Shown piece by piece: positions 1-7,918 of a stretch of DNA of 64,000 bases. Every line of letters begins with the position of its first letter. Position 1 is the stretch's first letter. Origin of the DNA: Muricoccus nepalensis (GTDB taxonomy: Bacteria > Pseudomonadota > Alphaproteobacteria > Acetobacterales > Acetobacteraceae); the NCBI RefSeq assembly GCF_006438825.1, contig NZ_RCZP01000006.1, forward strand, positions 78,876 through 142,875, read 5' to 3'. The translations under genes and the position numbers were made by a program. Below the pieces are notes generated by a model. The model was not told the DNA's origin. It saw only the letters and a program-made list of their open reading frames with translations, and did no database searches.

Positions 1-95
1 CCGAGCGCGATGGGGCGGGAGGCGTCGAGCTTCTGCAGCTCGGCGATCAGGGCGCCGACCGTCATGGTCTCGGTGGCCTGGGTATCGTCGGACAT
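1..95 (-). CDS. Truncated small CDS (N-terminus only), unknown function
   Basis: The first 31 codons of a minus-strand gene are present and the rest lies beyond the left edge. It starts with an ATG at 95 preceded by a good Shine-Dalgarno (AGGAGCG, about 8 bases upstream). The visible protein begins MSDDTQATETMTVGALIAEL and continues with a Leu/Asp-rich amphipathic stretch. The MTVGxLIxxLxxLD pattern is common in small uncharacterised bacterial and phage proteins, but I cannot assign a function. A second in-frame ATG at codon 11 could be the true start. Confidence 0.5.
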   Translation of the reverse strand, partial: MSDDTQATETMTVGALIAELQKLDASRPIAL

Positions 96-223
96 GGGGG
101 TCGCTCCTGAAGGCAGCGCCGATGTGGCAGGCCGCGGGGGAGGGAGCAAGGGCGCGGGTCGTGACGGCTGCGCGATTGCGGCAGGCCGCGCGACCCTCCG
201 CCGGCGGGCGCCGCGGCCCCTCC

Positions 224-670
224 CTACTCGCGCTTCACCCAGCCCGACGGGCCCTGCTGCCAGTAGGTCAGGGCGTGGCCGGCCGCCTTGCCGCGCCGCC
301 AGCGGTCGCGCGCGGCCTCAAGCGCCGCGGGGTCGTTCCCGTCGAAGAGATCGAAGACGCGGTCATAGGCCTCGGCCCGCGCCGTCTCCGCGCCATCGGC
401 CAGGAAGAGGTGCCGGGCGCCGTTCGGGGCCTCGTCCTCGGTGGTCAGCCAGATCGGCTGCAGGTCGGCATCCCCCGTCGCCGGCGTGCCGTGGGGCAGC
501 CAGTCCGGGTCGGGGGAGAGCCAGAGGGCCGCGTCCAGCGCCGCCAGCCGCTCGGGCCCGCCCACCCGCACCACGGCGCGCCCGCCGGTCGCCAGCACGC
601 GGCCGAGCAGCCGCGGCAGCGCCACCTCCAGCGCCGTCCGGGTGAGGTGGTAGAAGCCGATCTCGCTCAT
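224..670 (-). CDS. holC: DNA polymerase III chi subunit
   Basis: This 148-residue protein matches HolC in length and pattern: it opens with the IGFYHLTRTALEVALPRLL segment, has the WLSPDPDWLPHGT region, and ends with the Ala-rich DRWRRGKAAGHALTYWQQ helix. In the replisome, chi links the clamp loader (through psi) to single-strand binding protein. The ATG at 670 overlaps the stop of the upstream aminopeptidase gene by four bases (ATGA), so the two are probably translationally coupled. A pepA-holC arrangement is common in alphaproteobacteria, which supports the call. Confidence 0.93.
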   Translation of the reverse strand: MSEIGFYHLTRTALEVALPRLLGRVLATGGRAVVRVGGPERLAALDAALWLSPDPDWLPHGTPATGDADLQPIWLTTEDEAPNGARHLFLADGAETARAEAYDRVFDLFDGNDPAALEAARDRWRRGKAAGHALTYWQQGPSGWVKRE

Positions 671-2142
671 GTCTCGAACCGGTCCGCCACCAGCCGGTCC
701 AGCAGCCGCACGCCGAAGCCACTCGGCCCCGGGGGCAGGGGATAGGCGCCGCCCTCCACGCCCTCCTCCCGCAGGTCCATCCCGGCGATGTCGAGATGCG
801 CCCAGGGAGTGTCGCCCCCTGCGAACTCCCGCAGGAAGGCCGCGGCCTGGCAGGCGTCGGGCAGGAACTTCCCGACCCAGCCCGGCCCCCCGCCGCCCAC
901 CGGCAGGCAGTGGCGAAGGTCGGCGATCGCGCTGTCGAGGTCGCTTCGGTGCTTCGCGCCGATCGGCATCGGCCAGAGCGGCTCGCCCACGGCGTCGCCC
1001 GCCGCCATCGCGGCGTCGCGCAGCCCGTCGTCGTTGCCGAAGAGCCCCGCGCGGTGATGGCCCAGCGCCGAGACGATGCTGCCCGTCAGCGTCGCGAGGT
1101 CGATGATCGCGGAGGGCCCCAGCCCGCGCGCGTGGTGCAGCGCGTCCGCCAGCACGAGCCGCCCCTCCGCGTCCGTGTCCACCACCTCCACCGTGCGACC
1201 CGAGGCGGTGCGCAGCACGTCACCCGGCCGGTAGCTCGCCGCCCCCGTCGCGTTCTCCGCGATGGCCAGCACCGCGACCGCCGGGGCGGGGCTGCGGCGG
1301 AGCGCGAGCGCCAGGATCGCCCCCGCGCAGGCGGCGGCCCCGGCCATGTCGCCCTTCATCGCCTCCATCCCCTTGGCGGGCTTGATGGAGATGCCCCCGG
1401 TGTCGAAGGTGATGCCCTTGCCGACGAAGGCGACGGGCGCGCCGCCCCCGCTCCCCGGCCAGCGCAGCACCACGAGGCGCGGCGGGCGGGCCGATCCCTG
1501 GCCCACCGCCAGCAGCGCGCCGTAGCCGTGCCGCTCCAGCCAGTCCTGCCCGTGCACCACAACCTCGACGCCGTGCTTGCGCAGCCCGAGCAGCCGCTCC
1601 GCGAAGCTCGTGGGGGTCAGCCGGTTCGCGGGCTCGGCCGCGAGGTCGCGGGCCAGGCCCACGCCGCGCAGCACCGCCTCCACCCGCGCGAGTTCCGGCG
1701 CCGCGGCCGCCGCGTCGTCGACCAGCAGGTCCAGCCGCCGCAGCGCGCGCCGCGGGCGCGTGGAGAGGTCCGGCAGCCGGTGCCCGCGCATCCCCGCGCC
1801 CATCGCGAGCTGCCCGATGGCAACGGGGTCCAGCCCGCGCGCGTCGATCACCGCACGCCGCACTGGCCGCGCCTCCCGGTCCTCGGGATCGCCCGACAGG
1901 GCCTCGACGGCGAGCGCCCCCGCCACCTCCATCCGCAGCGGCCGCGGCGCGCCCCCGCCGACCAGCCAGGCCGTCCGCCGCCCGAGCGCGCCGTCGAGGC
2001 GCAGCACCTCCCCCTCCGCCGCCCCGAAGCGGGCGACGGCGGCCAGCGGCGCGTAGGCGGCCGGCAGCGCCTCCTCCGGCAGGGCCGGGAAGGCGAGCGG
2101 GTGGCGCCCCCGCGGCAGCTCGGTGAGGCGGAGCCTCAGCAC
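667..2142 (-). CDS. Leucyl aminopeptidase family (M17) protein, diverged paralogue
   Basis: The protein has 491 residues. The C-terminal catalytic domain of the M17 family is intact: FVGKGITFDTGG near residue 240 supplies metal-binding Lys and Asp, GISIKP the catalytic Lys, KGDMAGAA an Asp ligand, and DTDAEGRLVLADAL near 320 the Asp/Glu/Arg triad. The N-terminal domain is Arg/Ala-rich and poorly conserved. The predicted start is a GTG at 2142, nine bases after the pepA stop, so the two paralogues lie in one operon, followed by holC with an overlap. Such second copies are usually annotated as leucyl aminopeptidase family protein. Substrate preference cannot be read from sequence. Confidence 0.9.
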   Translation of the reverse strand: MLRLRLTELPRGRHPLAFPALPEEALPAAYAPLAAVARFGAAEGEVLRLDGALGRRTAWLVGGGAPRPLRMEVAGALAVEALSGDPEDREARPVRRAVIDARGLDPVAIGQLAMGAGMRGHRLPDLSTRPRRALRRLDLLVDDAAAAAPELARVEAVLRGVGLARDLAAEPANRLTPTSFAERLLGLRKHGVEVVVHGQDWLERHGYGALLAVGQGSARPPRLVVLRWPGSGGGAPVAFVGKGITFDTGGISIKPAKGMEAMKGDMAGAAACAGAILALALRRSPAPAVAVLAIAENATGAASYRPGDVLRTASGRTVEVVDTDAEGRLVLADALHHARGLGPSAIIDLATLTGSIVSALGHHRAGLFGNDDGLRDAAMAAGDAVGEPLWPMPIGAKHRSDLDSAIADLRHCLPVGGGGPGWVGKFLPDACQAAAFLREFAGGDTPWAHLDIAGMDLREEGVEGGAYPLPPGPSGFGVRLLDRLVADRFET

Positions 2143-2151
2143 GCCCGCGCG

Positions 2152-3810
2152 CTAGCGCCGGGCGCGGCGGGTCGAGGGGCGCGGGGCCGGGGCGGGCGCC
2201 ACCGGCTCCGGCGCCGCGATGGAGGCGTCCGAAGAGGCGCCCCCCTCCGCCAGCATCGCCGGGGACTCGCTGCCCACGCCGCTCACCGCCGCCTCCGGCT
2301 CCACGGCCGGCACCGCCACGGGGCTGCGGCCCTCGTGGTGCTCGGCGACGAGGCGGTCCAGCAGCCGCACGCCCCAGGCGGTCGCGCCCTTGGGCACGGT
2401 CGGCTGGTCCTTGGAGCCCCAGGCGACGCCGGCGATGTCGAGATGCGCCCAGGGGCAGCCGTCCACGAAGCGCTGGAGGAACTGCGCCGCCGTGATCGAG
2501 CCGCCCGCGCGCCCGCCGCCCACGTTCTTCATGTCGGCGATGTCGGACTTGATGGCGCGGTCATAGGCCTCGCCGAGCGGCATCCGCCAGGCGAGCTCGC
2601 CGACCGACTTCCCGGCGGCCTGCAGGCGCGCCGCCAGCCCGTCGTCGTTCGAGAAGAGCCCCGCGTGCTCGTTGCCCAGCGCCACGATGATGGCGCCGGT
2701 CAGCGTCGCCAGGTTCACCATGAAGGCGGGGTCGAAGCGCTTCTTGCAGTAGGAGAGCACGTCCGCCAGCACCAGCCGCCCCTCGGCGTCGGTGTTGATC
2801 ACCTCGATCGTCTGCCCGGAATAGGAGGTGACGACGTCGCCCGGCCGCACCGCGGTGCCCGACGGCATGTTCTCGACGAGGCCCACCAGCCCGACCACGT
2901 CCACCTTCGCCTTGCGGCCGGCCAGCGCCATCATCAGCCCGGCCACCGTGCCAGCGCCGGCCATGTCCCACTTCATGTCCTCCATGCCGCCCGCGGGCTT
3001 GATGGAGATGCCGCCGGTGTCGAAGGTCACGCCCTTGCCGATGAAGGCGATCGGCTGGCTGTCCTTCTTCTTCGAATCCGTGCCGTTCCAGCGCATCACC
3101 ACCATGCGCGGCGGCTGCGCCGAACCCTGGGAGACGCAGAGCATCGAGCCGAAGCCGAGCTTCTCGAGGTCCTTCTGCCCGAAGACCTCCACCTCCACGC
3201 CGAGCTTCTCGAGCTTGCGCAACCGGTCCGCGAACTCGGGCGGGTTGAGGATGTTGGCGGGCTCGCTCACCAGCTCGCGCGTGAGGAACACGCCGTCCGC
3301 GATGGCGCGGCGGCTCGCCCACTCGCCCTTCGCCGCCTGCGGGTCCTCGCAGAGCACCTTGATGCCGGTCAGCCGCGGCTTGTCCTCGGGCTTCTCCGTC
3401 GTGCGGTAGCGGTCGAAGCGCCAGGCGCGCAGCGCGGCGCCCAGCGCCAAGTCCGCCGGCGCCCCCGCCCAGCCGCCGATGGCCCGCGCGTCCACCGAGG
3501 CCACCGCCTCCTTGCCGAGCGCGGCGACGGCGTTCCCGCCCGCCGCCTCGGCCGCCGCCGCGTCCAGCGACTCGCGCTTGCCGAGGCCGACCAGCACGAG
3601 GCGCGAGAGCCCGCCGCCGGGCGCGTAGAGGGTCGTGGACTGGCCCTTGCGCCCCTTGAACTCCGCCGCCGCCACGCCGCGGGCCAGGCTGCCGCCCAGC
3701 AGCCGGTCCCACTCCCCCATCAGCGCGCCGCCGAGGTCCTCCTCGGCCAGCGGCAGGACGAGGGCGCCGCTCTCGGGCAGGGAGGCTTTGGCGAAGGCGA
3801 TGTCGAGCAT
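2152..3810 (-). CDS. pepA: Leucyl aminopeptidase (M17), canonical copy with extended C-terminal tail
   Basis: This cytosolic di-zinc exopeptidase removes N-terminal residues from peptides and helps recycle amino acids. The motifs FIGKGVTFDTGGISIKP, KWDMAGAG and NTDAEGRLVLADVL contain all expected metal and catalytic residues. The start chosen is the ATG at 3810 (MLDIAFAK), which matches the family N-terminus; an upstream start at 3864 would add 18 residues without similarity. The last 60 or so residues, after the LLDRLVAEHHEG end of the normal fold, form a Pro/Ala/Glu-rich low-complexity tail ending STRRARR, which standard PepA lacks. It heads the operon pepA-M17 paralogue-holC. Confidence 0.93.
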   Translation of the reverse strand: MLDIAFAKASLPESGALVLPLAEEDLGGALMGEWDRLLGGSLARGVAAAEFKGRKGQSTTLYAPGGGLSRLVLVGLGKRESLDAAAAEAAGGNAVAALGKEAVASVDARAIGGWAGAPADLALGAALRAWRFDRYRTTEKPEDKPRLTGIKVLCEDPQAAKGEWASRRAIADGVFLTRELVSEPANILNPPEFADRLRKLEKLGVEVEVFGQKDLEKLGFGSMLCVSQGSAQPPRMVVMRWNGTDSKKKDSQPIAFIGKGVTFDTGGISIKPAGGMEDMKWDMAGAGTVAGLMMALAGRKAKVDVVGLVGLVENMPSGTAVRPGDVVTSYSGQTIEVINTDAEGRLVLADVLSYCKKRFDPAFMVNLATLTGAIIVALGNEHAGLFSNDDGLAARLQAAGKSVGELAWRMPLGEAYDRAIKSDIADMKNVGGGRAGGSITAAQFLQRFVDGCPWAHLDIAGVAWGSKDQPTVPKGATAWGVRLLDRLVAEHHEGRSPVAVPAVEPEAAVSGVGSESPAMLAEGGASSDASIAAPEPVAPAPAPRPSTRRARR

Positions 3811-3980
3811 GGGGGTTCCCGGGTCTGTCGCCGCAGAGATAGCACCCGCCGGGCAATGTGCCACGCCGCCCCCCGGGCGCCCCCGCGCCGCGCCCTCTCT
3901 TTCATCGTTCCGTCACGGGGCCCGCTTGGCGCGGCCCGGGCTTCGCGCTAGCCGCGGGGGCGCCACCAGGGGAGACCCGC

Positions 3981-4670
3981 CTGTCCCGCTCCGCCCGCCT
4001 GCTCGACCTCCTCCAGGCGCTCCGCCGGCGCCGGCGGCCCGTCACCGCCGCCGTCCTGGCCGGGGAGCTCGGCGTCTCCCCGCGCACCCTCTACCGCGAC
4101 GTCGCGACCCTCGTGGCCCAGGGCGCGCCGATCGAGGGGGAGGCGGGGATCGGCTACGTTCTGCGCCGCGGCTTCTTCCTGCCGCCCCTGGCCTTCACCG
4201 CGGACGAGGTGGACGCCCTCATCCTCGGCCTGCGCCTCGTCGCCCGCCGCGGCGACGCGGAGCTGGAGGCCGCGGCGCGCGACGCCCTCGCCAAGATCGA
4301 GGCGGTGCTGCCGCCCGAGGCGGCCGAGGCCGCCGAGGCGAGCGGCCTGCTCGCCGGTCCCGTCACGACCCCGGGCACCCCCACCCCCCACCTCGCCACC
4401 ATCCGCCGCGCCCTCGCGGCCGAGGCGCGCCTCCGCCTGTGCTACCGCGACAAGGCCGGCGCGGCGACGGAGCGGGTCGTCTGGCCCGTCGCGGTCGGCT
4501 TCTTCGAGGCGACGGAGGTCCTCGTCGCCTGGTGCGAGACGCGCGGGGACTTCCGCCACTTCCGCCTCGACCGCATCGCCAGCGCCGAGCCCGCCGGCGG
4601 CCGCGCCCCGCGGCGGCGCCGCGTGCTGCTGGCGGACTGGCGGGCGTCGCAGCGGATCGAAGGCTCCTGA
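3981..4670 (+). CDS. YafY/WYL-type HTH transcriptional regulator
   Basis: An N-terminal HTH (SRSARLLDLLQALR, then LAGELGVSPRTLYRDVATL) is followed by the conserved YVLRRGFFLPPLAFTADEVDAL region and a C-terminal WYL-like ligand domain (LRLCYRDKAGAATERVVWPVAVGFF). These single-gene regulators often control an adjacent enzyme gene, here the VOC gene 53 bases downstream. The start is uncertain. Family alignment puts it at SRSARLL, where the codon is CTG at 3981 with AGGGGAG six bases upstream; no ATG, GTG or TTG lies nearby. The only conventional in-frame start is a GTG at 3858, which would add 41 Pro/Arg/Gly-rich residues. Confidence 0.85.
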   Translation: MSRSARLLDLLQALRRRRRPVTAAVLAGELGVSPRTLYRDVATLVAQGAPIEGEAGIGYVLRRGFFLPPLAFTADEVDALILGLRLVARRGDAELEAAARDALAKIEAVLPPEAAEAAEASGLLAGPVTTPGTPTPHLATIRRALAAEARLRLCYRDKAGAATERVVWPVAVGFFEATEVLVAWCETRGDFRHFRLDRIASAEPAGGRAPRRRRVLLADWRASQRIEGS

Positions 4671-4723
4671 CAGGAACTGACACGGGGAGGGGGCAGAAGG
4701 GCCGGGCCAACGGAGACACGCCG

Positions 4724-5095
4724 ATGACCCACCCCACACCCGACCTCAGCCTCGTCCTCCTCCTCGTGGACAGCCCGGCCGCCAGCGCCGCCTTCTACGA
4801 GGGCCTGCTCGGCCGCGGCCCCGTCGAGGCCTCGCCCACCTTCGCGATGTTCACCATGCCCTCGGGCGCCGGGCTCGGCCTCTGGTCGCGCCACACGGTC
4901 ACGCCCGCGCCCGGCGCCGCGCCAGGGGCGACCGAGCTCGCCTTCACCGTGCCGGACGTCGACGCCGTCCACGCCGACTGGTCGGCCCGCGGCCTGGCCA
5001 TCGCCCAGCCGCCGGTCGACCTCGACTTCGGCCGAAGCTTCGTCGCCCTCGACCCCGACGGCCACCGCCTCCGCGTCTTCGCGCCGGCGCCCTGA
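4724..5095 (+). CDS. VOC (glyoxalase/bleomycin-resistance fold) family protein
   Basis: The 123-residue protein has one glyoxalase-fold domain: LSLVLLLVDSPAASAAFYEGLLGR at the start, TELAFTVPDVDAVHADWSARGL in the middle, and FVALDPDGHRLRVFAP at the end. PhnB/YdfO-like members of this family bind a metal and act as lyases, dioxygenases or resistance proteins; the substrate is not predictable. It lies just after the WYL regulator in the same direction, an arrangement common for YafY-VOC pairs. A 10-bp GC hairpin after the stop probably ends transcription. Confidence 0.85.
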   Translation: MTHPTPDLSLVLLLVDSPAASAAFYEGLLGRGPVEASPTFAMFTMPSGAGLGLWSRHTVTPAPGAAPGATELAFTVPDVDAVHADWSARGLAIAQPPVDLDFGRSFVALDPDGHRLRVFAPAP

Positions 5096-5104
5096 GCGGG
5101 CCGC

Positions 5105-5129
5105 GGCCCCTCCCGCCGGGGGAGGGGCC
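5105..5129. terminator. Perfect 10-bp hairpin between convergent genes
   Basis: GGCCCCTCCC (5105-5114) pairs exactly with GGGAGGGGCC (5120-5129) across a five-base loop. It sits between the stops of the VOC gene (+) and the Gly/Tyr lipoprotein gene (-). There is no U-run on either side, so it is a terminator candidate by position and stem strength only. Confidence 0.5.
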
Positions 5130-5138
5130 CGCCGCGCC

Positions 5139-5369
5139 TCAGCGCCAGCCGCGCCCGTAGCCGTAGCCGCCATGGCCGTAGCCATAGCCGCCGTAGCCGT
5201 AGCCCCGGCCATAGACCGGCGCGGCGTAGGAGTAGGCGCGGTAGGACGGCGCGGCGTAGCCGTAGCCCCCGCCGTAGTAGGGCGCCGCCGGGTAGGCGAC
5301 GCAGCCGGCCAGCGAGGCGCCGGCAACCACGAGGGTGAGCGCGCGCAGCAGGCGGGAACGGGTGGTCAT
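5139..5369 (-). CDS. Small Gly/Tyr-repeat lipoprotein
   Basis: The 76-residue precursor has a short basic N-terminus, a hydrophobic segment, and a lipobox SLAGC, so the mature protein would start at Cys 23 and be lipid-anchored. The remainder is almost wholly Gly, Tyr, Ala and Arg in short imperfect repeats (YGGGYGYAAP, YGYGGYGYGHGGYGYG). I know of no enzymatic role for such proteins; they occur as small envelope lipoproteins in alphaproteobacteria. The repeats make the DNA strongly periodic on the plus strand (gccgtagcc units). Confidence 0.7.
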   Translation of the reverse strand: MTTRSRLLRALTLVVAGASLAGCVAYPAAPYYGGGYGYAAPSYRAYSYAAPVYGRGYGYGGYGYGHGGYGYGRGWR

Positions 5370-5528
5370 GGGGGGCCTCCTCTCGGCAACGGCGGCGGGG
5401 GCCGCCCGCGTCTCCGATAGGGGGAGAACGCGCCGCGCCGCTGTCCGGATCGCGGCGGGATCGCGGCCCCGGCGTGGCAGGGGCCCCGCCCACGCAGGCG
5501 TGATGCGGAACGGGGCGTCGCCCGGGGC

Positions 5529-5999
5529 TCAGGGCACCGGGTGCACGTCGTCCGCCCGCTGCGGCGGCAGCTTGATCGCCATCGCCCGGAACCGCCCGGT
5601 CGTCGCGCGCGACCCCGCGTGCGCGGTGCGGCGGGGGATGATCACGAGGTCCCCGGGCTTCACCTGCACCTCCCGATCCCCGAGCCAGAAGGAGCCGGTG
5701 CCGTCGAGGATGAGCTGGATCTCGTCGGCGTCCGCGTGGAAGTGCTTCATCACGTTGCCGCTCTGCAGGGCGATCGTGCCGTGCTCGGAATCCACCAGCG
5801 TGCGGGAGCGGATGTCGGCGCCCGCCCGCATCGGCCCGATCTCGTCCTCCGTCATGGTCATGACGTTGACGATCCCCGGCGTCATGGCCGGGCGCGCGGC
5901 CGTGGTGGCTTGAGCCCAGGCATGCGGCACGGCGTCGGCCGCGAAGAGACCGGCGGCGAAGGCGAGGGCGAAGCCCCCGCAGGCGATGGGAAGGCGCAA
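5529..5999 (-). CDS. Exported cupin-domain protein
   Basis: A 156-residue protein with a cleavable signal peptide (hydrophobic core residues 8-22, likely cut after HAWAQA). A single cupin barrel follows: motif 1 is GNVMKHFHADADEIQLILDG, giving two His and a Glu as metal ligands, and motif 2 is VKPGDLVIIPRRTAHAGS with the last His. It is probably a periplasmic metal-binding cupin; the substrate is unknown. It is monocistronic and diverges from the cysQ-like gene, with 132 bases between the starts. Confidence 0.8.
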   Translation of the reverse strand: MRLPIACGGFALAFAAGLFAADAVPHAWAQATTAARPAMTPGIVNVMTMTEDEIGPMRAGADIRSRTLVDSEHGTIALQSGNVMKHFHADADEIQLILDGTGSFWLGDREVQVKPGDLVIIPRRTAHAGSRATTGRFRAMAIKLPPQRADDVHPVP

Positions 6000-6131
6000 G
6001 GTCGGTTCCTCCAGGTCTATTGCTTGGCCGGATCATGGGCCGCGCCCGCGCGCCGCGGCAACCGCCCCGTGCCTGCCGCCGCGGCAAGGCCGGGACTGCC
6101 CTCCACCCCCCGCCCGCGCTATGCCCACCCC

Positions 6132-6902
6132 ATGACCGACGAAGACCTGCTCGCCCTGGCGGCCACGCTCGCCGAGCGCGCCGCCCACGCCATCAACGCC
6201 ATCCGCGCCGCCGGCTTCGCGGTGGAGCGCAAGAGCGACGCCTCCCCGGTCACGGAGGCCGACCGCATCGCCGAGGCGCTGATCGTGGAAGGCCTGCGCG
6301 CCGCCACCCCGGACATCCCCGTGGTCGCGGAGGAGGAGGTGGAGGCCGGCATCCTCACCGCGCTGGCCCCCCGCACCTGGCTCGTGGACCCGCTCGACGG
6401 CACGCGGGAATTCGCGGCCGGGCACGACAGCTTCGCGGTGAACGTCGGGCTGGTGGTGGAGGGCCGCGCCCATCTCGGCGCCGTGGCCATCCCCGCGACC
6501 ATGGAAATCTTCGGCGGCATCGCGCCGCGCGGCCTCGCCTGGAAGCGCGACGCGGCGGGCCAGCGCCCCATCCGCGCCCGCGCCATCCCGGCGGCCGGCG
6601 CGACGATCCTCGCCTCCCGCCACTACTCCGACGACCCCCGCCTGGACCGCTTCCTCGAGGGAAGGCGCGTCGCCGAGGTGATCAAGATCGGCTCCGCCGT
6701 GAAGTTCTGCCGCCTGGCCGAGGGCGCGGGCGACCTCTACCCCCGCTTCGGCCGCACCATGGAATGGGACACCGCCGCCCCCCAGGCCCTGCTGGAGGCC
6801 GCCGGCGGCCGCGTCGCCGGCTTCGACGGCGCGCCGCTCCGCTACGGCAAGCCCCGCTTCGAGAACGGCGCCTTCCTCGCCCAGGGGGCGGCGACGGCAT
6901 GA
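6132..6902 (+). CDS. cysQ: 3'(2'),5'-bisphosphate nucleotidase / inositol monophosphatase family
   Basis: A 256-residue Mg-dependent phosphatase. The family motifs are clear: EEE at about residue 75 (VVAEEEVEAG), WLVDPLDGTREF near residue 85 (the DPxDGT metal site), and EWDTAAPQALLEAAGG near residue 214 (WDxAA). DGTREF instead of DGTxNF points to CysQ, which removes the 3'-phosphate of PAP from sulfate assimilation. No sulfate genes are nearby, so other inositol-phosphatase-like substrates remain possible. Its stop overlaps the start of the Sua5 gene (ATGA), so the two are probably co-translated. Confidence 0.85.
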   Translation: MTDEDLLALAATLAERAAHAINAIRAAGFAVERKSDASPVTEADRIAEALIVEGLRAATPDIPVVAEEEVEAGILTALAPRTWLVDPLDGTREFAAGHDSFAVNVGLVVEGRAHLGAVAIPATMEIFGGIAPRGLAWKRDAAGQRPIRARAIPAAGATILASRHYSDDPRLDRFLEGRRVAEVIKIGSAVKFCRLAEGAGDLYPRFGRTMEWDTAAPQALLEAAGGRVAGFDGAPLRYGKPRFENGAFLAQGAATA

Positions 6903-7870
6903 CGGAGCGCCTGGCCCCCGAGGCCCTCCCCCGCGCCGCCGCCCTGCTGCGGGACGGCGCGCTCGTCGCCTTCCCCACCGAGACCGTCTACGGCCTCGGC
7001 GCCGACGCGCGGAACGGCCGGGCGGTGGCCGCCATCTTCGAGGCCAAGGGCCGCCCCCACTTCAACCCGCTGATCCTCCACCTGCCCGAGGCCGCCGCCG
7101 CCTTCGCCGAGGTGGTGCCCGACGCCCGCGCCGAGGCCCTGGCCGCCCGCTTCTGGCCGGGCCCGCTCACCCTCGTCCTGCCCCGCCGCCGCACCAGCCG
7201 CGTGGACCTGCTGGCGGGCGCCGGGCTCGACACCCTGGCGGTGCGGGTGCCCGGCCACCCCCTGGCGCTGGCGCTGCTGCGGGCGGCCGGCGTGCCCGTC
7301 GCCGCCCCCTCCGCCAACCGCTCCGGCGGCGTCTCCCCCACCACGGCGGAGCACGTCCTAGACGGGCTCTCGGGCCGCATCGCCGCGGTGCTCGACGGCG
7401 GCCCCTGCGCGGTGGGGGTGGAGAGCACGGTGCTCGACCTCACCGGCCCCGGCGCCGTGCTGCTGCGCCCGGGCGGCGTTCCGGCGGCCGAGATCGAGGC
7501 GGTCATCGGCCCCGTCGGCCGCACCATCCCGATCGAGGCCGCGGAGGCGACGCGCACGCTGCGCTCGCCCGGCATGATGCTCTCCCACTACGCCCCCGCC
7601 CTGCCGGTGCGCCTCGGCGCCACCTCGCTCGGCCCCGCCGAGGCGCTGCTCGCCTTCGGCACGCCCATCCCCGGCGCGGCGCTCGCCTGGAACCTCTCCG
7701 AGTCCGGCGACCTCGCCGAGGCCGCCTCCCGCCTCTTCTCCGGCCTCCGCTGGCTCGACGCCGAGGGCGCGCGCCGCGGCGCCGCGGGCATCGCCGCCAT
7801 GCCCGTGCCGGCGGAGGGCCTCGGCGAGGCGATCAACGACCGCCTCTCCCGCGCCGCCGCCCCGCGATAA
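6899..7870 (+). CDS. L-threonylcarbamoyladenylate synthase, Sua5 type
   Basis: This enzyme makes threonylcarbamoyl-AMP from Thr, bicarbonate and ATP for the t6A37 modification of ANN-decoding tRNAs. The 323-residue protein has the YrdC domain in residues 1-200 (FPTETVYGLGADA, FEAKGRPHFNPLILH, FWPGPLTLVL, SANRSGGVSPTTAEHV) and a C-terminal Sua5 domain entered through SPGMMLSHYAP. The length separates it from short TsaC proteins. The ATG overlaps the cysQ stop by four bases. Confidence 0.93.
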   Translation: MTERLAPEALPRAAALLRDGALVAFPTETVYGLGADARNGRAVAAIFEAKGRPHFNPLILHLPEAAAAFAEVVPDARAEALAARFWPGPLTLVLPRRRTSRVDLLAGAGLDTLAVRVPGHPLALALLRAAGVPVAAPSANRSGGVSPTTAEHVLDGLSGRIAAVLDGGPCAVGVESTVLDLTGPGAVLLRPGGVPAAEIEAVIGPVGRTIPIEAAEATRTLRSPGMMLSHYAPALPVRLGATSLGPAEALLAFGTPIPGAALAWNLSESGDLAEAASRLFSGLRWLDAEGARRGAAGIAAMPVPAEGLGEAINDRLSRAAAPR

Positions 7871-7918
7871 GCGCGCCACCCCCTTGCCCGCGCCGGGCGG
7901 GGGGATGACCCTGCGGCC

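Noticed and set aside
796-3951. A 1051-codon open frame on the plus strand opposite the aminopeptidase genes
   Set aside because: It is a shadow of the two M17 genes caused by high GC and lacks any recognisable domain; its composition is His/Arg/Val repeats typical of antisense frames. The minus-strand proteins are unambiguous.
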